DNA from: Holophagales bacterium
GTDB taxonomy: Bacteria > Acidobacteriota > Thermoanaerobaculia > UBA5066
Length of the DNA: 55,837 bases
Direction: 5' to 3'
Assembly: GCA_016716705.1 (NCBI GenBank)
Contig: JADJVF010000027.1
Span: 1-55,837, forward strand
In this document: in pieces, positions 40,851-50,354 of the stretch
Position numbering within the stretch: position 1 is the stretch's first letter
Layout of the letters: every line of letters begins with the position of its first letter
Translations under genes and position numbers: made by a program
Notes under the pieces: model-generated
Database searches by the model: none
What the model saw: the letters and a program-made list of their open reading frames with translations, nothing else
What the model was told of the DNA's origin: nothing

Positions 40851-41363
40851 TCAGGCCAGAAGCGACTTGAGCTTTGCGAGCCTTTCGTCGCCTTCTTCCC
40901 GGCAGTCGCACGGGACGGAGTTCCGGTCGGCCCCGCAACGGGGACACAGACCGCGGCAGTCGGGCCGGCAGAGCGGCTTCATGGGGAGCTCCAGCAGGAG
41001 CTGCTCCTCGACGAGGGGATCGAACGGGACGACGAACTCGTCGTACCAGACGACGTCGAGGTCGCTGGTCGTCAGCTCCGTCTCCTCCTCCGTGGGTCGG
41101 CGGTGGGCCGGAGCGAAGAGCCACGACACATCGGTCGTCCCGGAAAAGGCGACCGGGGCGAGGCAGCGGGAGCAGGCGATCTCCCCCGCCACTGAGAACG
41201 TGCCGGTCAGGACGAATCCGGGGTCGGCCTTCTGGAGCATTCCCGTGAACGCCACCGGCTCGAGCACAAGGAGCTCGGGCCGCTCGAGCCGTCCCGTCGG
41301 GACCTCGAGGCGGTAGGAAACAGCGACGGGCGCTTCCAGCGCCTCTTCCAGATTCAGTTCCAT
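40851..41363 (-). CDS. yceD: YceD/DUF177 family protein
   Basis: 170 residues from ATG 41363 with AGGAGGGG upstream. YceD/DUF177 acts in 23S rRNA or ribosome-linked processes in other bacteria; the exact role is unsettled. Conserved core: VAGEIACSRCLAPVAF ... DLDVVWYDEFVVPFDPLVEEQLLLELPMKPLC, then a Cys-rich tail CRPDCRGLCPRCGADRNSVPCDC, probably zinc-binding. First gene of the operon through fabF. It is divergent from the glycosyltransferases with a 111-base spacer, in which I see no clear promoter box. Confidence 0.92.
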   Translation of the reverse strand: MELNLEEALEAPVAVSYRLEVPTGRLERPELLVLEPVAFTGMLQKADPGFVLTGTFSVAGEIACSRCLAPVAFSGTTDVSWLFAPAHRRPTEEETELTTSDLDVVWYDEFVVPFDPLVEEQLLLELPMKPLCRPDCRGLCPRCGADRNSVPCDCREEGDERLAKLKSLLA

Positions 41364-41474
41364 CTCGACCCCTCCTCGCGGAGGGTCGGTGAGTCTAGCA
41401 CGCACGCCCGGGGCGCAGCGCCAGCCCCGCGGAAGGGTTCCGGGTCCCGCCCCGGCCGGCGCGCCCGCGATACG

Positions 41475-42569
41475 ATGCCCCGGATGCGCATCGCCGTCGA
41501 CGCCCGCTCGCTCTGCGGCGAGAGGACCGGCGTCGGCCGGACGCTCGAAGGCCTCTACGGCGCCTTCACCCGGCTCTTTCCCGGGGATTCCGTCGTTCTC
41601 CTTTCCCCCCGTCCGATCGCCCTCCCGGCCGGGCTCGAGGGCCAGGTCGAGGTCCGGCCCCCCGGACGGCCCCGCCTCCCGGGCACGATCTGGCTCCAGA
41701 CCGGTGCGGCCATCGAGGCCGTGAGGGCGGGAGCAGACCTCTTCCACGGGCCGCTCGGCATCCTTCCCCTGGCCTCTCCCCTTCCGGGGGTCGCAACGAT
41801 CCACGACCTGACCCCCGTCCTCTTCCCCGAGTGGCACGACCGAAAGAACGTCGCCGGATTCGCACCGCTGCTCCCCGCCACTGTCAGGCGGGCCGCCCGC
41901 ATCGTCTGCGTTTCCCGGGCCACGCTGGACGACCTCGTCCTTTCCTGCCCGGAGGCGGCCGGCAAGGCGTTCGTCGTCCCGAACGGCCTCGTCCCCGCTC
42001 CCGCGACGGACGCCGGGGCGCCACTCTCCCGGCCGTACGTCCTCTCGATCGGGACCCTCGAGCCCCGGAAGAACCACGAACGGCTGGTCGCCGCGATGGA
42101 GTCGATCTGGGACCGCCGCCCCGGTTTCCCCGACCTCGTGATCGTCGGCGGAACGGGCTGGGGAATGCCCGGCTTCGACGAGAGGCTGTCGCGTTCCCGG
42201 CACGCGGCCCGGATCACCCGCCTCGGGTGGGTCCCCTCCGAGCGCGCCGCCCAGCTCCTCAGGGGCGCCCGGCTCCTCGCCTACCCGAGCCTCTACGAGG
42301 GATTCGGCCTCCCTGCCCTCGAGGCGATGGCCGAAGGGATCCCCGTCGTCGCATCGTCCTCGTCCTCACTGCCGGAGGTGGTCGGCGACGCGGGCCTGCT
42401 CCCCGAGCCTCGCGACCAGGGCGCCATCGCCTCGGCGATCGAACGGGCGAACGACGACGAGGCGTTCCGCGAGCTGGCCATGCGGCGCGGCCCGGACCGG
42501 GCGGCGCTCTTCACCTGGGAGGCCGCCGCACGCTCCACGCGTGCCCTATTCGTCGAGGCGGCGGCGTGA
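41475..42569 (+). CDS. Family 4 glycosyltransferase, first of three
   Basis: 364 residues. MRIAVDARSLCGERTGVGR opens the N-terminal Rossmann domain; an ATG three codons later is an equally possible start. C-terminal GT-B half: LSIGTLEPRKNHERLVAAM, the nucleotide-sugar site ARLLAYPSLYEGFGLPALEAMAEGIPVVASSSSSLPEVVGDAG. The E-x7-E-like pair is the normal GT4 catalytic/donor site. Retaining enzyme that extends a polysaccharide repeat; donor unknown. It overlaps the next gene as GTGA. Confidence 0.88.
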   Translation: MPRMRIAVDARSLCGERTGVGRTLEGLYGAFTRLFPGDSVVLLSPRPIALPAGLEGQVEVRPPGRPRLPGTIWLQTGAAIEAVRAGADLFHGPLGILPLASPLPGVATIHDLTPVLFPEWHDRKNVAGFAPLLPATVRRAARIVCVSRATLDDLVLSCPEAAGKAFVVPNGLVPAPATDAGAPLSRPYVLSIGTLEPRKNHERLVAAMESIWDRRPGFPDLVIVGGTGWGMPGFDERLSRSRHAARITRLGWVPSERAAQLLRGARLLAYPSLYEGFGLPALEAMAEGIPVVASSSSSLPEVVGDAGLLPEPRDQGAIASAIERANDDEAFRELAMRRGPDRAALFTWEAAARSTRALFVEAAA

Positions 42570-43672
42570 AACGGCTCCGCGTGGTCCTCGACGCCCGCAA
42601 GCTGCGCGATTTCGGCATCGGGACCTACGTCCGCGGCCTCCTCGGCGCGGCCGCGGCGACGGGTGTGCACGAGCTCGTGGCGCTCGTGAGGACCGGCGAC
42701 GTATCTCTACTTCCCGAGGGGGTCGAAGCGATTCCCTGCGATGCCGCCGGGTACTCGCTCGCCGAGCTCGTCGCGGTCCGGCGCGCGCTTTCGAGGGCCG
42801 GGTGCGACGTGTTCCACGCCCCTCACTACGTCGTGCCGTTCCTCCCGCCCCGGGCCACCGTCGTGACGATCCACGACCTGATCCACCTGAAGCGTCCGGA
42901 GCACGGGACGCTGGCGAAGAAGCTCTACGCGACGACAATGCTCCGGCGCGCCCTCCGCGCCGCGCGCGTCGTCCTGACCGTCTCGGAGGCCGTCCGCAGC
43001 GACCTCGCAGCCTTCGCCCCGGAGCACGCGGCGAAGGTGCGCGCCGTCCCGAACGGCGTGGAGAAGCGGTTTCTCGATCCCGTCGCCGGTGAAGACGTCG
43101 CCCGCGTTCGCCGCGCGGCCGGCCTCGACGGGCCGTACGTCCTCTTCCTCGGGAACGACAAGCCCCACAAGAACCTCGAAGGCCTCCTTGCAGCGTTCGG
43201 GCGCGTCGCCCGCGCGGGGCTTCCCCACCGGCTCGTCCTCGCCGGGGGAGCCTCCGAGCGGCGGGGGGCCCGAGCCGCGGCCGCTGGGGCGGCCGGTATC
43301 GCAGACCGTCTCGTCGACCTCGGGGTCCTCCCCGATTCCGACGTCGTCCCGCTCCTCGCCGGCGCCTCGGCGCTCGCGATGCCTTCGTTCCTCGAAGGCT
43401 TCGGCCTTCCCGTCCTCGAGGCCCAGGCCGTCGGAACGCCCGTCGTCTGCTCCGACCGCGGCGGGCTGCCGGAGGCGGCGGGCGATGCGGCGCTCCTGGC
43501 GAGCCCCGACGATCCCGACGCCCTCGGGGACGCGCTCGTCCGGCTCCTGGCGGACGCGGACCTGGCGGCCCGCCTCTCCGCGCGCGGCCGGGAGCGGGCC
43601 CGGGCCTTCACCTGGGACGCGGCCTTCGCGCAGGTGGAAGTCGCCTGGCGGGATGCGGCGGCGCCGCAGTGA
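42566..43672 (+). CDS. Family 4 glycosyltransferase, second of three
   Basis: 368 residues from GTG 42566. RVVLDARKLRDFGIGTYVRGLLGA opens the protein; donor half contains VLFLGNDKPHKNLEGLLAAFG and ASALAMPSFLEGFGLPVLEAQAVGTPVVCSDRGGLPEAAGDAALL. Paralogous to the preceding gene (shared layout, clearly different sequence). It overlaps the third transferase gene as GTGA. Confidence 0.88.
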   Translation: MKRLRVVLDARKLRDFGIGTYVRGLLGAAAATGVHELVALVRTGDVSLLPEGVEAIPCDAAGYSLAELVAVRRALSRAGCDVFHAPHYVVPFLPPRATVVTIHDLIHLKRPEHGTLAKKLYATTMLRRALRAARVVLTVSEAVRSDLAAFAPEHAAKVRAVPNGVEKRFLDPVAGEDVARVRRAAGLDGPYVLFLGNDKPHKNLEGLLAAFGRVARAGLPHRLVLAGGASERRGARAAAAGAAGIADRLVDLGVLPDSDVVPLLAGASALAMPSFLEGFGLPVLEAQAVGTPVVCSDRGGLPEAAGDAALLASPDDPDALGDALVRLLADADLAARLSARGRERARAFTWDAAFAQVEVAWRDAAAPQ

Positions 43673-44803
43673 AGGTCGCGCTCGTCCACGACTGGCTGAC
43701 CGGGACGCGCGGCGGCGAGAAAGTCCTCCTCCAGCTCGCCCGTCTCTTTCCGAAGGCGCCGCTCTTCACGCTCTTCCGTTTTCCGGGGTCGGTCCCTCCC
43801 GAGATCGAAGACCGGCCCGTGACGACGACGTGGCTCCAGCGCGTCGTCTCCCCCGAGCGGGACTACCGGTCGCTTCTTCCTCTCTACTTCCTCGCCGCCG
43901 AGAGCTGGGACCTCTCGGGCTTCGACCTCGTGATCTCCACGTCGCACTGCGTCGCCAAGGCGGCGCGAAGGGGGCCGACGGGCTTCCATCTCTGCTATTG
44001 CCACACGCCGGTCCGCTACCTTCACGACCAGTTCGACGACTACCTGAGGGGGCGCGGGACGCTCGTGAAGGCCGCCGCCCGTCTCGTTCGTGTCCCGCTC
44101 CGCGCCCGCGACGTGGCCACGGTTCCGCGGGTCGACGCCTTCCTCGCGAACTCGGAGAACGTCCGCGAGCGGATCGCGCGGATCTACGGCCGCCCGTCCC
44201 GCGTCGTCCCAGCTCCGGCCGACACGGCCTTCTACACGCCCGCTCCGTCGCCGTGCCGGCGCGAAGGGCTTCTCGTGGTCTCCGCGCTCGCGCCATACAA
44301 GCGGATCGACGACGCCCTCGAGGCCTCGGCTCGCCTCGGGTGGCCCCTCACGATCGCCGGGTTCGGCCCCGAGGAGGCCCGCCTGCGCGCTCTCGCCGGC
44401 CCGAACGTCCGCTTCGCCGGCTCGCCGTCCGACGAGGAACTCCGCGAGCTCTATCGGTCGGCCGAGGTCGTCCTGATGCCGGGCGAGGAGGATTTCGGCA
44501 TCGTCCCCCTCGAGGCACAGGCCTGCGGGACGCCCGTCGTCGCCCTCGGCAGAGGGGGCGCGCTCGAAACCGTCGTCGACGGGGTCACGGGCGTCCTCTA
44601 CCCCGAGGCCGGGCCCGGGCCCGCTCGCTCGCGCGATCGAGCTGGCCCGCACGAAGAGCTTCGACACCGACGCCCTCGTCGAGAATGCCCGCCGCTTCTC
44701 CGAGCCCGCGTTCCGGGTGCGCTTCCTCGCCGCCGCACGCTCGGCCCTGGTCGAATCCGGGCGCGAAGACCTCACCCGCGCGCTTCCCCGCGCGGAACCT
44801 TAG
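43669..44803 (+). CDS. Family 4 glycosyltransferase, third of three, one frameshift
   Basis: Starts at GTG 43669: MKVALVHDWLTGTRGGEKVLLQLARLFP. Middle: CYCHTPVRYLHDQFDDYL, typical of mannosyl/rhamnosyl GT4 enzymes, then ALAPYKRIDDALEASARL, VLMPGEEDFGIVPLEAQACGTPVVALGRGGALETV. At about 44615-44630, in a GGGCCCGGGCCC run, the frame shifts by one; dropping one base gives LARAIELARTKSFDTDALVENARRFSEPAFRVRFL and a stop at TAG 44801. Repaired length 377 residues. The unrepaired frame runs on for hundreds of residues of nonsense. Confidence 0.82.
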
Positions 44804-44821
44804 AATCCGCCGGGAGACCGC

Positions 44822-46112
44822 GTGATCCAGAGACAGGCCCGACGCCTCCAGGCCACATTCCTCGCGTCCGACGTCGCGGCGACGTGCGCTGCGCTTCTTG
44901 CCGCCTACGTGATCCGCTTCGAGACGGTCTGGCCCATTCCCCTCGGGCCTCAGCCGATCAGCAACTACACGTCTCTCCTGCCCGTCGTCTTCTTCCTCTG
45001 GCCGGTCGTCTTCTACTTTCACCGGCTCTACCAGCTGCGGCGGGACCGGTCTTCCATCGACGAGGCGCTCGCCATCGTCATGGCCGCCTCGCTCGCGACG
45101 CTCCTCCTCGTCGGCCTCCTCTCGTTCTGGCGGGCCTGGTCGTTCAACCGCGCGCTCCTGATCCTCTTCCTTCTCCTGGACATCCTCTTCGTCGCCCTCG
45201 GACGATTCGCGATCTGGAGATACCTCGAAAAGGTCTGGACCGCGGGCGTGGGTGTCCGCAGGGCGCTCGTCGTCGGCGCGGGAAACGCGGGGCGGGCGAT
45301 CGCGGACAAGCTCCTCGACCACCCGGCCACCGGCCTGAAGCCGGTGGGATTCGTCGACGACGACGCGGGCAAGCGGGGCGAGGAGTACCGGGGTCTCGCC
45401 GTTCTCGGGACGACCGCCGACGTCCGGTCCCTGATGGGCCGGTACGAGGTCGACACGATCTTCCTCGCCCTCCCCGTGGACGCCTACCGGACGATGCTGG
45501 GAATACTGAAAGACGTCGGGAACGAGATGGTCGACATCCGGTTCGTCCCCGACCTCTTCCAGTTCGTCACGTTCAAGGCGGGCGTGGAGGACTTCGACGG
45601 CCTCCCGGTCATCAACCTCACGCAGCGCCCTCTCGAGGGGTGGAACTCGCTCGTGAAGAGGACGATGGACATCGTCCTGTCGGCCGTGGGGCTCGTCGCC
45701 CTGGCCATCCTCCTTCCGTTCGTCGCGCTCGCGATATGGATGGAGGACCGGGGCCCCGTCTTCTACACCCAGGAGCGCATGGGGCTGGACGGGCGCCTGT
45801 TCCGGATCCTCAAGTTCCGCTCCATGCGGGTCGGCGCCGAGGACGAGACCGGCGCGGTGTGGGCGCAGGAGGGAGACCCCCGGCGGACGCGGATCGGAGC
45901 CTTCCTGAGGAGCACCTCGCTGGACGAGGTCCCCCAGCTCGTCAACATCTTCACGGGAGACATGTCGCTCGTCGGGCCGCGCCCCGAGAGGCCCGAGTTC
46001 GTCCGCGAGTTCAAGGAGAAGTTCCCCCAGTACATGCTCCGCCACCGCGTGAGGGCCGGGCTCACCGGCTGGGCGCAGGTGCACGGCTGGAGGGGGAACA
46101 CGAGCCTCTCCA
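44822..46112 (+). CDS. Polyprenyl-phosphate sugar phosphotransferase, C-terminus lost at palindrome
   Basis: Starts at GTG 44822. Four to five N-terminal membrane helices (residues ~10-135), a CoA-binding-like Rossmann domain (ALVVGAGNAGRAIADKLLDHP, ~140-245), a fifth helix, and the catalytic sugar-transferase domain: VKRTMDIVLSAVGLVAL, LKFRSMR, RSTSLDEVPQLVNIFTGDMSLVGPRPERPEFVREF, VRAGLTGWAQVHGWRGNTSL. This WbaP/WcaJ-type enzyme transfers hexose-1-phosphate to undecaprenyl phosphate and starts exopolysaccharide repeats. After NTSL the family normally continues for about 30-35 residues (ERIEYDLYYIENWS-like). Here the sequence enters the 49-base palindrome and never resumes; the frame stays open to 46723 by chance. 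The gene is thus truncated or misassembled. Confidence 0.88.
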
Positions 46113-46161
46113 CAGGCGTGAAATCGTGTATTGTTTCCAACAATACACGATTTCACGCCTG
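46113..46161. repeat. Perfect 23-bp inverted repeat with 3-base loop
   Basis: Arm 46113-46135 (begins CAGGCGTGAAATC) is exactly complementary to 46139-46161 with loop TCC. The arms are AT-rich in a GC-rich window. There is no T-run for a normal terminator. It marks the exact point where the phosphotransferase loses homology; the convergent tgpA gene ends 18 bases further on. Confidence 0.95.
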
Positions 46162-46178
46162 GCACGAGTCCCGGGGCC

Positions 46179-48318
46179 TCAGCTCCAGGGGCGGGGCGCC
46201 CGGAGCTCTTTCAGGAGGTCTCCGAGCCGTGCCGCCTCGGCCTCGGGCGTTCGCTTCCCCCCGAACGACTCCGCGACGTACGCCCCGACGATCTCCCGGG
46301 AAATGCGGCCCTCTCCCAGCCCTTCGGCCGAGGCGAGCGTTTCGGACGGCGCGGCGGCGGGCGTCAGGTCGGCGCCCCGTCGTCGCAGGACCCTCTGGAG
46401 GTTCCTGTAGGCCGCCGAGGCGGGAGGGAGTCCCCGCGTTCCGAAACCGCCGCCGGCCCAGGGAGCGCGGCGGAGCAGGAGGAGGACCGCCACCGCGGCC
46501 GCAGCGCCGAGGAGGAAGAGGAGGGCGGGCCATCGCCCGGATCCGCCCGCGAACGAGCGAATCGCCCGGACCACGCTCTTCGCGGTCTCGGCCGCCGCCT
46601 CGAAGCCCTCGCGGACCGTCTGCGCGAGCGAAGCCTGGTCGGCCTGCGCGAATCCGAGGACGTAGCGGCCATAGAGGAACTCGAGGTTCTGGAAGAGCTG
46701 CCCGGCGCTCCGGAGGAGATTGACTCTCGTGACCCCCGGCCGGCCGGACGGAGGCGTCGGGTCGAAGGCGATCCACCCGTACCCCGGGCCGCACCAGGCC
46801 TCCACCCAGGCGTGGGCGTCCAGGCCGCGAACGAGGTAGTACGAGCCGAACGGGCCGCGCTCGCCTCCGGCGAAACCGGTCACGAGGCGCGACGGGATGC
46901 CGTGCTCGCGCAGGACGAGAGCCATGGCCGTGGCGAAGGTCTCGCAGTGCCCCGATTTTCTCTGCGTCAGGAACTCCTCGACGGGGTTCGGTCCCCATCG
47001 AGCGGATTCGACGGAGTAGAAGAAGCGCGTCGCGAGGTGATCCGCGATCCGGCTTGCGAAGAGGAACGGGCTCGCCGCGGGGTCCACGCCCCCCGCGACG
47101 TCCCGGCCGAACGAGCGGAGCGTCTCCGAGCCCAACGCGTCGCGGGAAGGGTCGAGGTCGGCTGGCGGCACGAGGTCGACGGCCGGCTTCGGGCCGGAGA
47201 GGATCTCGACACGGAACAGCCGCGGGGGCTCGAAGGTCAGGTGGAAGTTCCCGGTGCCGTCCCTCACGAGCGGCACGACCCCGTAGCGTCGGAGCAGCTC
47301 GGGCGAGGCCGCCGCCGAGATCGCCGTCACCGGGTAGGGGAGGAACCGGACGCCGAGCGGGGCGATCTCGAGAGAGAGCCGGTGGAGGGGCTCGACGGTC
47401 TCGCTTCCGGGAGGGCGAAGCGGCAGGCGTGCCCCTTCACGCATGGCGACGACTCGCCCGTGACCATCGGGCCTCTTCCAGACCCCGCCGACGAACCGCG
47501 TGTGCGCCACGAGCCGGATCTTCAGGAACGGCGGGTCGTCGCTCTCCGGCCCCTCTTCGACGGCGACGCGAAGGAACACCTTGTTGGTCTGCCTCAGACG
47601 GCCGTAGAGGTTCGTGTCGACCGTGTCGGAGAACCCGGTGTCGGCGGTGTCCCCCCCGGGAAGGCCCTGGATGTAGGACGACTTCAGCCGCGGGAGGAGG
47701 ATGAACATGGGGACGGCGAGAACGAACGAGGCCGCCAGAGACGCCGCGACGGCGCGCCGCGAGGGGATCTCGCGCGCCCGCTCGTCGCACCGCCACTCGT
47801 CGGGAGCGGCGGCCAGGTCCCGCCAGAGCGCCCACCTCGAGAAGAGAGGCCAGGCGACGGCCGCGTAGGCGGCGAGGAAGATGAGAATCGACGCGTGAGT
47901 CGACGTCGCCATCGACGCCACGAGGAGGAAGGCGGCGAGCGTGATGGAGACGGAGAAATCGCGTTCCCGCTTGATCGACGCGAGCTTCAGGACGGCGGTG
48001 AAGAGAAGGATGTGGAGGGCCGTCCGGAGGAGTGACCGGCCGCCGAGGCGGAAGCCGAACCAGAAGAGGGCGAAGTAGGCCAGCCCCGCGAGGTTCAGCC
48101 AGCGATCGGCAAGACAAAGAATCCTTCCCTGCCCGGACGAACCCGAGGAGGACTCCGAGGGCGGCCAGGTAGACGAGAAGGGCGGCCGGCTGGAGCGCGT
48201 CGCCGAACGCGAGCGGAATCGGACCCAGCGCGAGGAGGGTCCCTGCCGCGAGGATGCGCTCGCGACGGAACGGCAGGAGGGCAGGGTCGGGCCGCGCTTT
48301 CGCCGCCTTCGCCATCAT
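46179..48318 (-). CDS. TgpA-like membrane transglutaminase, one frameshift
   Basis: Starts at ATG 48318 (MMAKAAKARPDPALLPF); helices ILAAGTLLALGPIPLAFGDAL and AALLVYLAALGVLLGFV follow. Near 48133 an extra G shifts the frame; dropping it gives VRQGRILCLADRWLNLAGLAYFALFWFGFRLGG and continuous membrane helices through VASMATSTHASILIFLAAYAAVAW. The periplasmic transglutaminase core has RKSGHCETFATAMALVLREHGIPSRLVTGF (Cys), DAHAWVEAWCGPGYGWIAFDPTP (His, Asp). One more helix and a cytoplasmic DUF4129 tail (YRNLQRVLRRRG) end the protein. Repaired length 712. Start overlaps the DUF58 stop as ATGA. With MoxR and DUF58 it forms the standard trio. Confidence 0.85.
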
Positions 48319-49334
48319 CCGCTCGCCGCCCGGACCCGGTAGAGCGCTACGCCCGGAGGGAGGACGAGCGGTAGAGACGACTCCGCTCCCGCTTCGGCGA
48401 GGGCGAGCGCGGTGAGGACCGTCGACCGGTGGAGAGGTCCCATGGCCGGCGGGACGAACTGGTCGCCGCAGAGGAGGCCGACGCGCTCGCCGCGCGAAAG
48501 AAACCTCAGGACGAGTCCTGCGGCCTCACGAACCGCCTCCTCGAAGGCCGCGTCCCACTCCGCCCCCGCCCGGGCGGGGCGGGCCGTCTCGAGCTGGACG
48601 ACGATCTCGCGCCCGAGCTCGGAGGCGCGTTCCTTGACGATCGGCCTTCCCTGCCGCGCGGTCTGCGGCCAGTGGATGTCGCGCGGGTCGTCTCCCGGGA
48701 CGGCCTCCCGGAGCTTCAGGATCTCCGCGCCGCGCCCCTTCCGCCGGGGGTCGACCCCGTCATCCACCGCCTCCCGCGCCTCGGGGGGTGGAAAGGCGGC
48801 GGCCTTCGGCCTCGGGAAGACGATCCTCTCCTCGTTGACCGGGTGGAGGCGTCCCTTTCGGAAGAGGCCGATCGGGTAGCCGCTGAAGAGGAGAATCGAC
48901 TCGACCTTCTGGCGTCCGCGGCGGGGAAATACGAGGTCGACGCCTCGCTCCGCTTCGCCCGCTGCGACCAGGCGCGGGAAGAGAAGAGGCGCCGACTTCC
49001 CCGAGACCTTCACCAGGAGAGCGCTCTTCTCCCGGAGAGTCCGGTTCCCCAGGCGGAGGCGGAATCGAACCGGCTCGCCCGCGAAGACCTCGGCGGGACC
49101 GTCCAGGACGACGTCGATCCCGTCGACGTTCCGCCGCGAAACGACTCCCGACACGAGGAGGATGCCGAGGAGAAGCGAGAGGAGGACGTAGAGGCCGTTG
49201 TTCCCCGTGTTCGTCGCGCCGATGGCGACGACGAGCGTCGTGAAGACGAAACCCAGGCCGAGATTCGTGACCCGGACGAGGATCTTGTCGTCCCACGGGA
49301 TCTTCAGCCGAAGCCTGAGGACCGACAGCTTCAC
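48315..49334 (-). CDS. DUF58 (von Willebrand-like) protein
   Basis: 339 residues from GTG 49334. Two N-terminal membrane helices (LGLGFVFTTLVVAIGATNTG, GLYVLLSLLLGILLVSGVV), a beta-sandwich region, then the DUF58 signature AILKLREAVPGDDPRDIHWPQTARQGRPIVKE. Normally works with the MoxR ATPase encoded directly upstream, possibly as a chaperone pair for a membrane complex. It overlaps tgpA by four bases. Confidence 0.9.
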   Translation of the reverse strand: MKLSVLRLRLKIPWDDKILVRVTNLGLGFVFTTLVVAIGATNTGNNGLYVLLSLLLGILLVSGVVSRRNVDGIDVVLDGPAEVFAGEPVRFRLRLGNRTLREKSALLVKVSGKSAPLLFPRLVAAGEAERGVDLVFPRRGRQKVESILLFSGYPIGLFRKGRLHPVNEERIVFPRPKAAAFPPPEAREAVDDGVDPRRKGRGAEILKLREAVPGDDPRDIHWPQTARQGRPIVKERASELGREIVVQLETARPARAGAEWDAAFEEAVREAAGLVLRFLSRGERVGLLCGDQFVPPAMGPLHRSTVLTALALAEAGAESSLPLVLPPGVALYRVRAASG

Positions 49335-49391
49335 GGTGGATCTACCTCGACGACGCCTCGGCCTCGATCATGCGTTTCCCGCGCGCCCCCG

Positions 49392-50354
49392 TCAGAGCGG
49401 GACGGCGACCTCGTCCAGGATCTTCTGCAGCGCCTCGCGCTCGCGGCGGCCGGCGCCCGTTCCCTCGTAGCGCCCGGTGGCGCTCGCGAGGATCCGGTGG
49501 GCGAGGACGGCCGGCGCGACCCGCTTCACGTCGTCGGGCGTCGCGAACGGGCGCCCCGCGACGAGGGCGTGCGCCTGGACCGCCCGGAAGAAGCCCTGGG
49601 CGCCGCGCGGCGAGACGCCGAGGACGAGGTCGCGGCTCGAGCGGGTCTTCTGGACGAGGGCCATCAGGTAGTCGAGGAGCTTCTCGGCGACGGTCACGCG
49701 CTCCACCGCCTCCTGCGCCCGCTTCAGCTCGTCGAGGGTCAGGACGGGCCGGACCGAGGCGAGCGCCCGGTCGGCGCCTCCCGAGATGAGGAGCCGCCTT
49801 TCCTCCTCCGCGGCCGGGTAGCCGAGCGAGATCCGCATGAGAAAGCGGTCGAGCTGCGACTCGGGAAGCGGGTAGGTGCCGAGGTACTCGATCGGGTTCT
49901 GGGTCGCCAGGACGAGGAACGGCTCGGGGAGCGGACGGGTCTCGCCGTCCACCGTCACGCTCCGCTCGTTCATCGCCTCGAGCAGGGCGGCCTGGGCCTT
50001 CGGCGTCGCGCGGTTGATCTCGTCGGCGACGAGGATCGGCGTGAAGACCGGCCCGGGGTGGAAGTCGAACGCCTGCGTCTGCTGGTTGAAGATCGTCAGC
50101 CCGAGGATGTCCGACGGAAGCGTGTCGGGGGTGAACTGGAGGCGGTGAACGCCCAGGCCGAGCGCTTTTCCGAGCGCCATCGCGAGCGTCGTCTTCCCCA
50201 CTCCCGGCACGTCCTCGATGAGGAGGTGCCCCCGCGAGAGGAGGCAGACGACGGCGTGCTCGACCGCGACGGCGGGCCCCCGGTAGACGGTCCGGACCGT
50301 GGAAACGAGGCGCGAAACGGCCGACAGCGCCCCGTCGGGGACCTGGGCGCTCAC
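49392..50354 (-). CDS. MoxR family AAA+ ATPase
   Basis: 320 residues. Walker A LLIEDVPGVGKTTLAMALGKALG, Walker B ILVADEINRATPKAQAALLEAMNER, sensor VLATQNPIEYLGTYPLPESQLDRF; C-terminal lid typical of MoxR. Chaperone for protein-complex or cofactor maturation. Starts at GTG 50354, overlapping manC stop as GTGA. Confidence 0.94.
   Translation of the reverse strand: MSAQVPDGALSAVSRLVSTVRTVYRGPAVAVEHAVVCLLSRGHLLIEDVPGVGKTTLAMALGKALGLGVHRLQFTPDTLPSDILGLTIFNQQTQAFDFHPGPVFTPILVADEINRATPKAQAALLEAMNERSVTVDGETRPLPEPFLVLATQNPIEYLGTYPLPESQLDRFLMRISLGYPAAEEERRLLISGGADRALASVRPVLTLDELKRAQEAVERVTVAEKLLDYLMALVQKTRSSRDLVLGVSPRGAQGFFRAVQAHALVAGRPFATPDDVKRVAPAVLAHRILASATGRYEGTGAGRREREALQKILDEVAVPL

Noticed and set aside
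46113..46161. Palindrome considered as an ordinary terminator between convergent genes
   Set aside because: It lacks a T-run on either strand and coincides with loss of 30-35 conserved residues of the upstream gene, so another origin is more likely; a termination effect is not excluded.
44822..46723. Taking the phosphotransferase frame to its stop at 46723
   Set aside because: Everything after the palindrome is out-of-frame antisense of tgpA and has no similarity to the family C-terminus.
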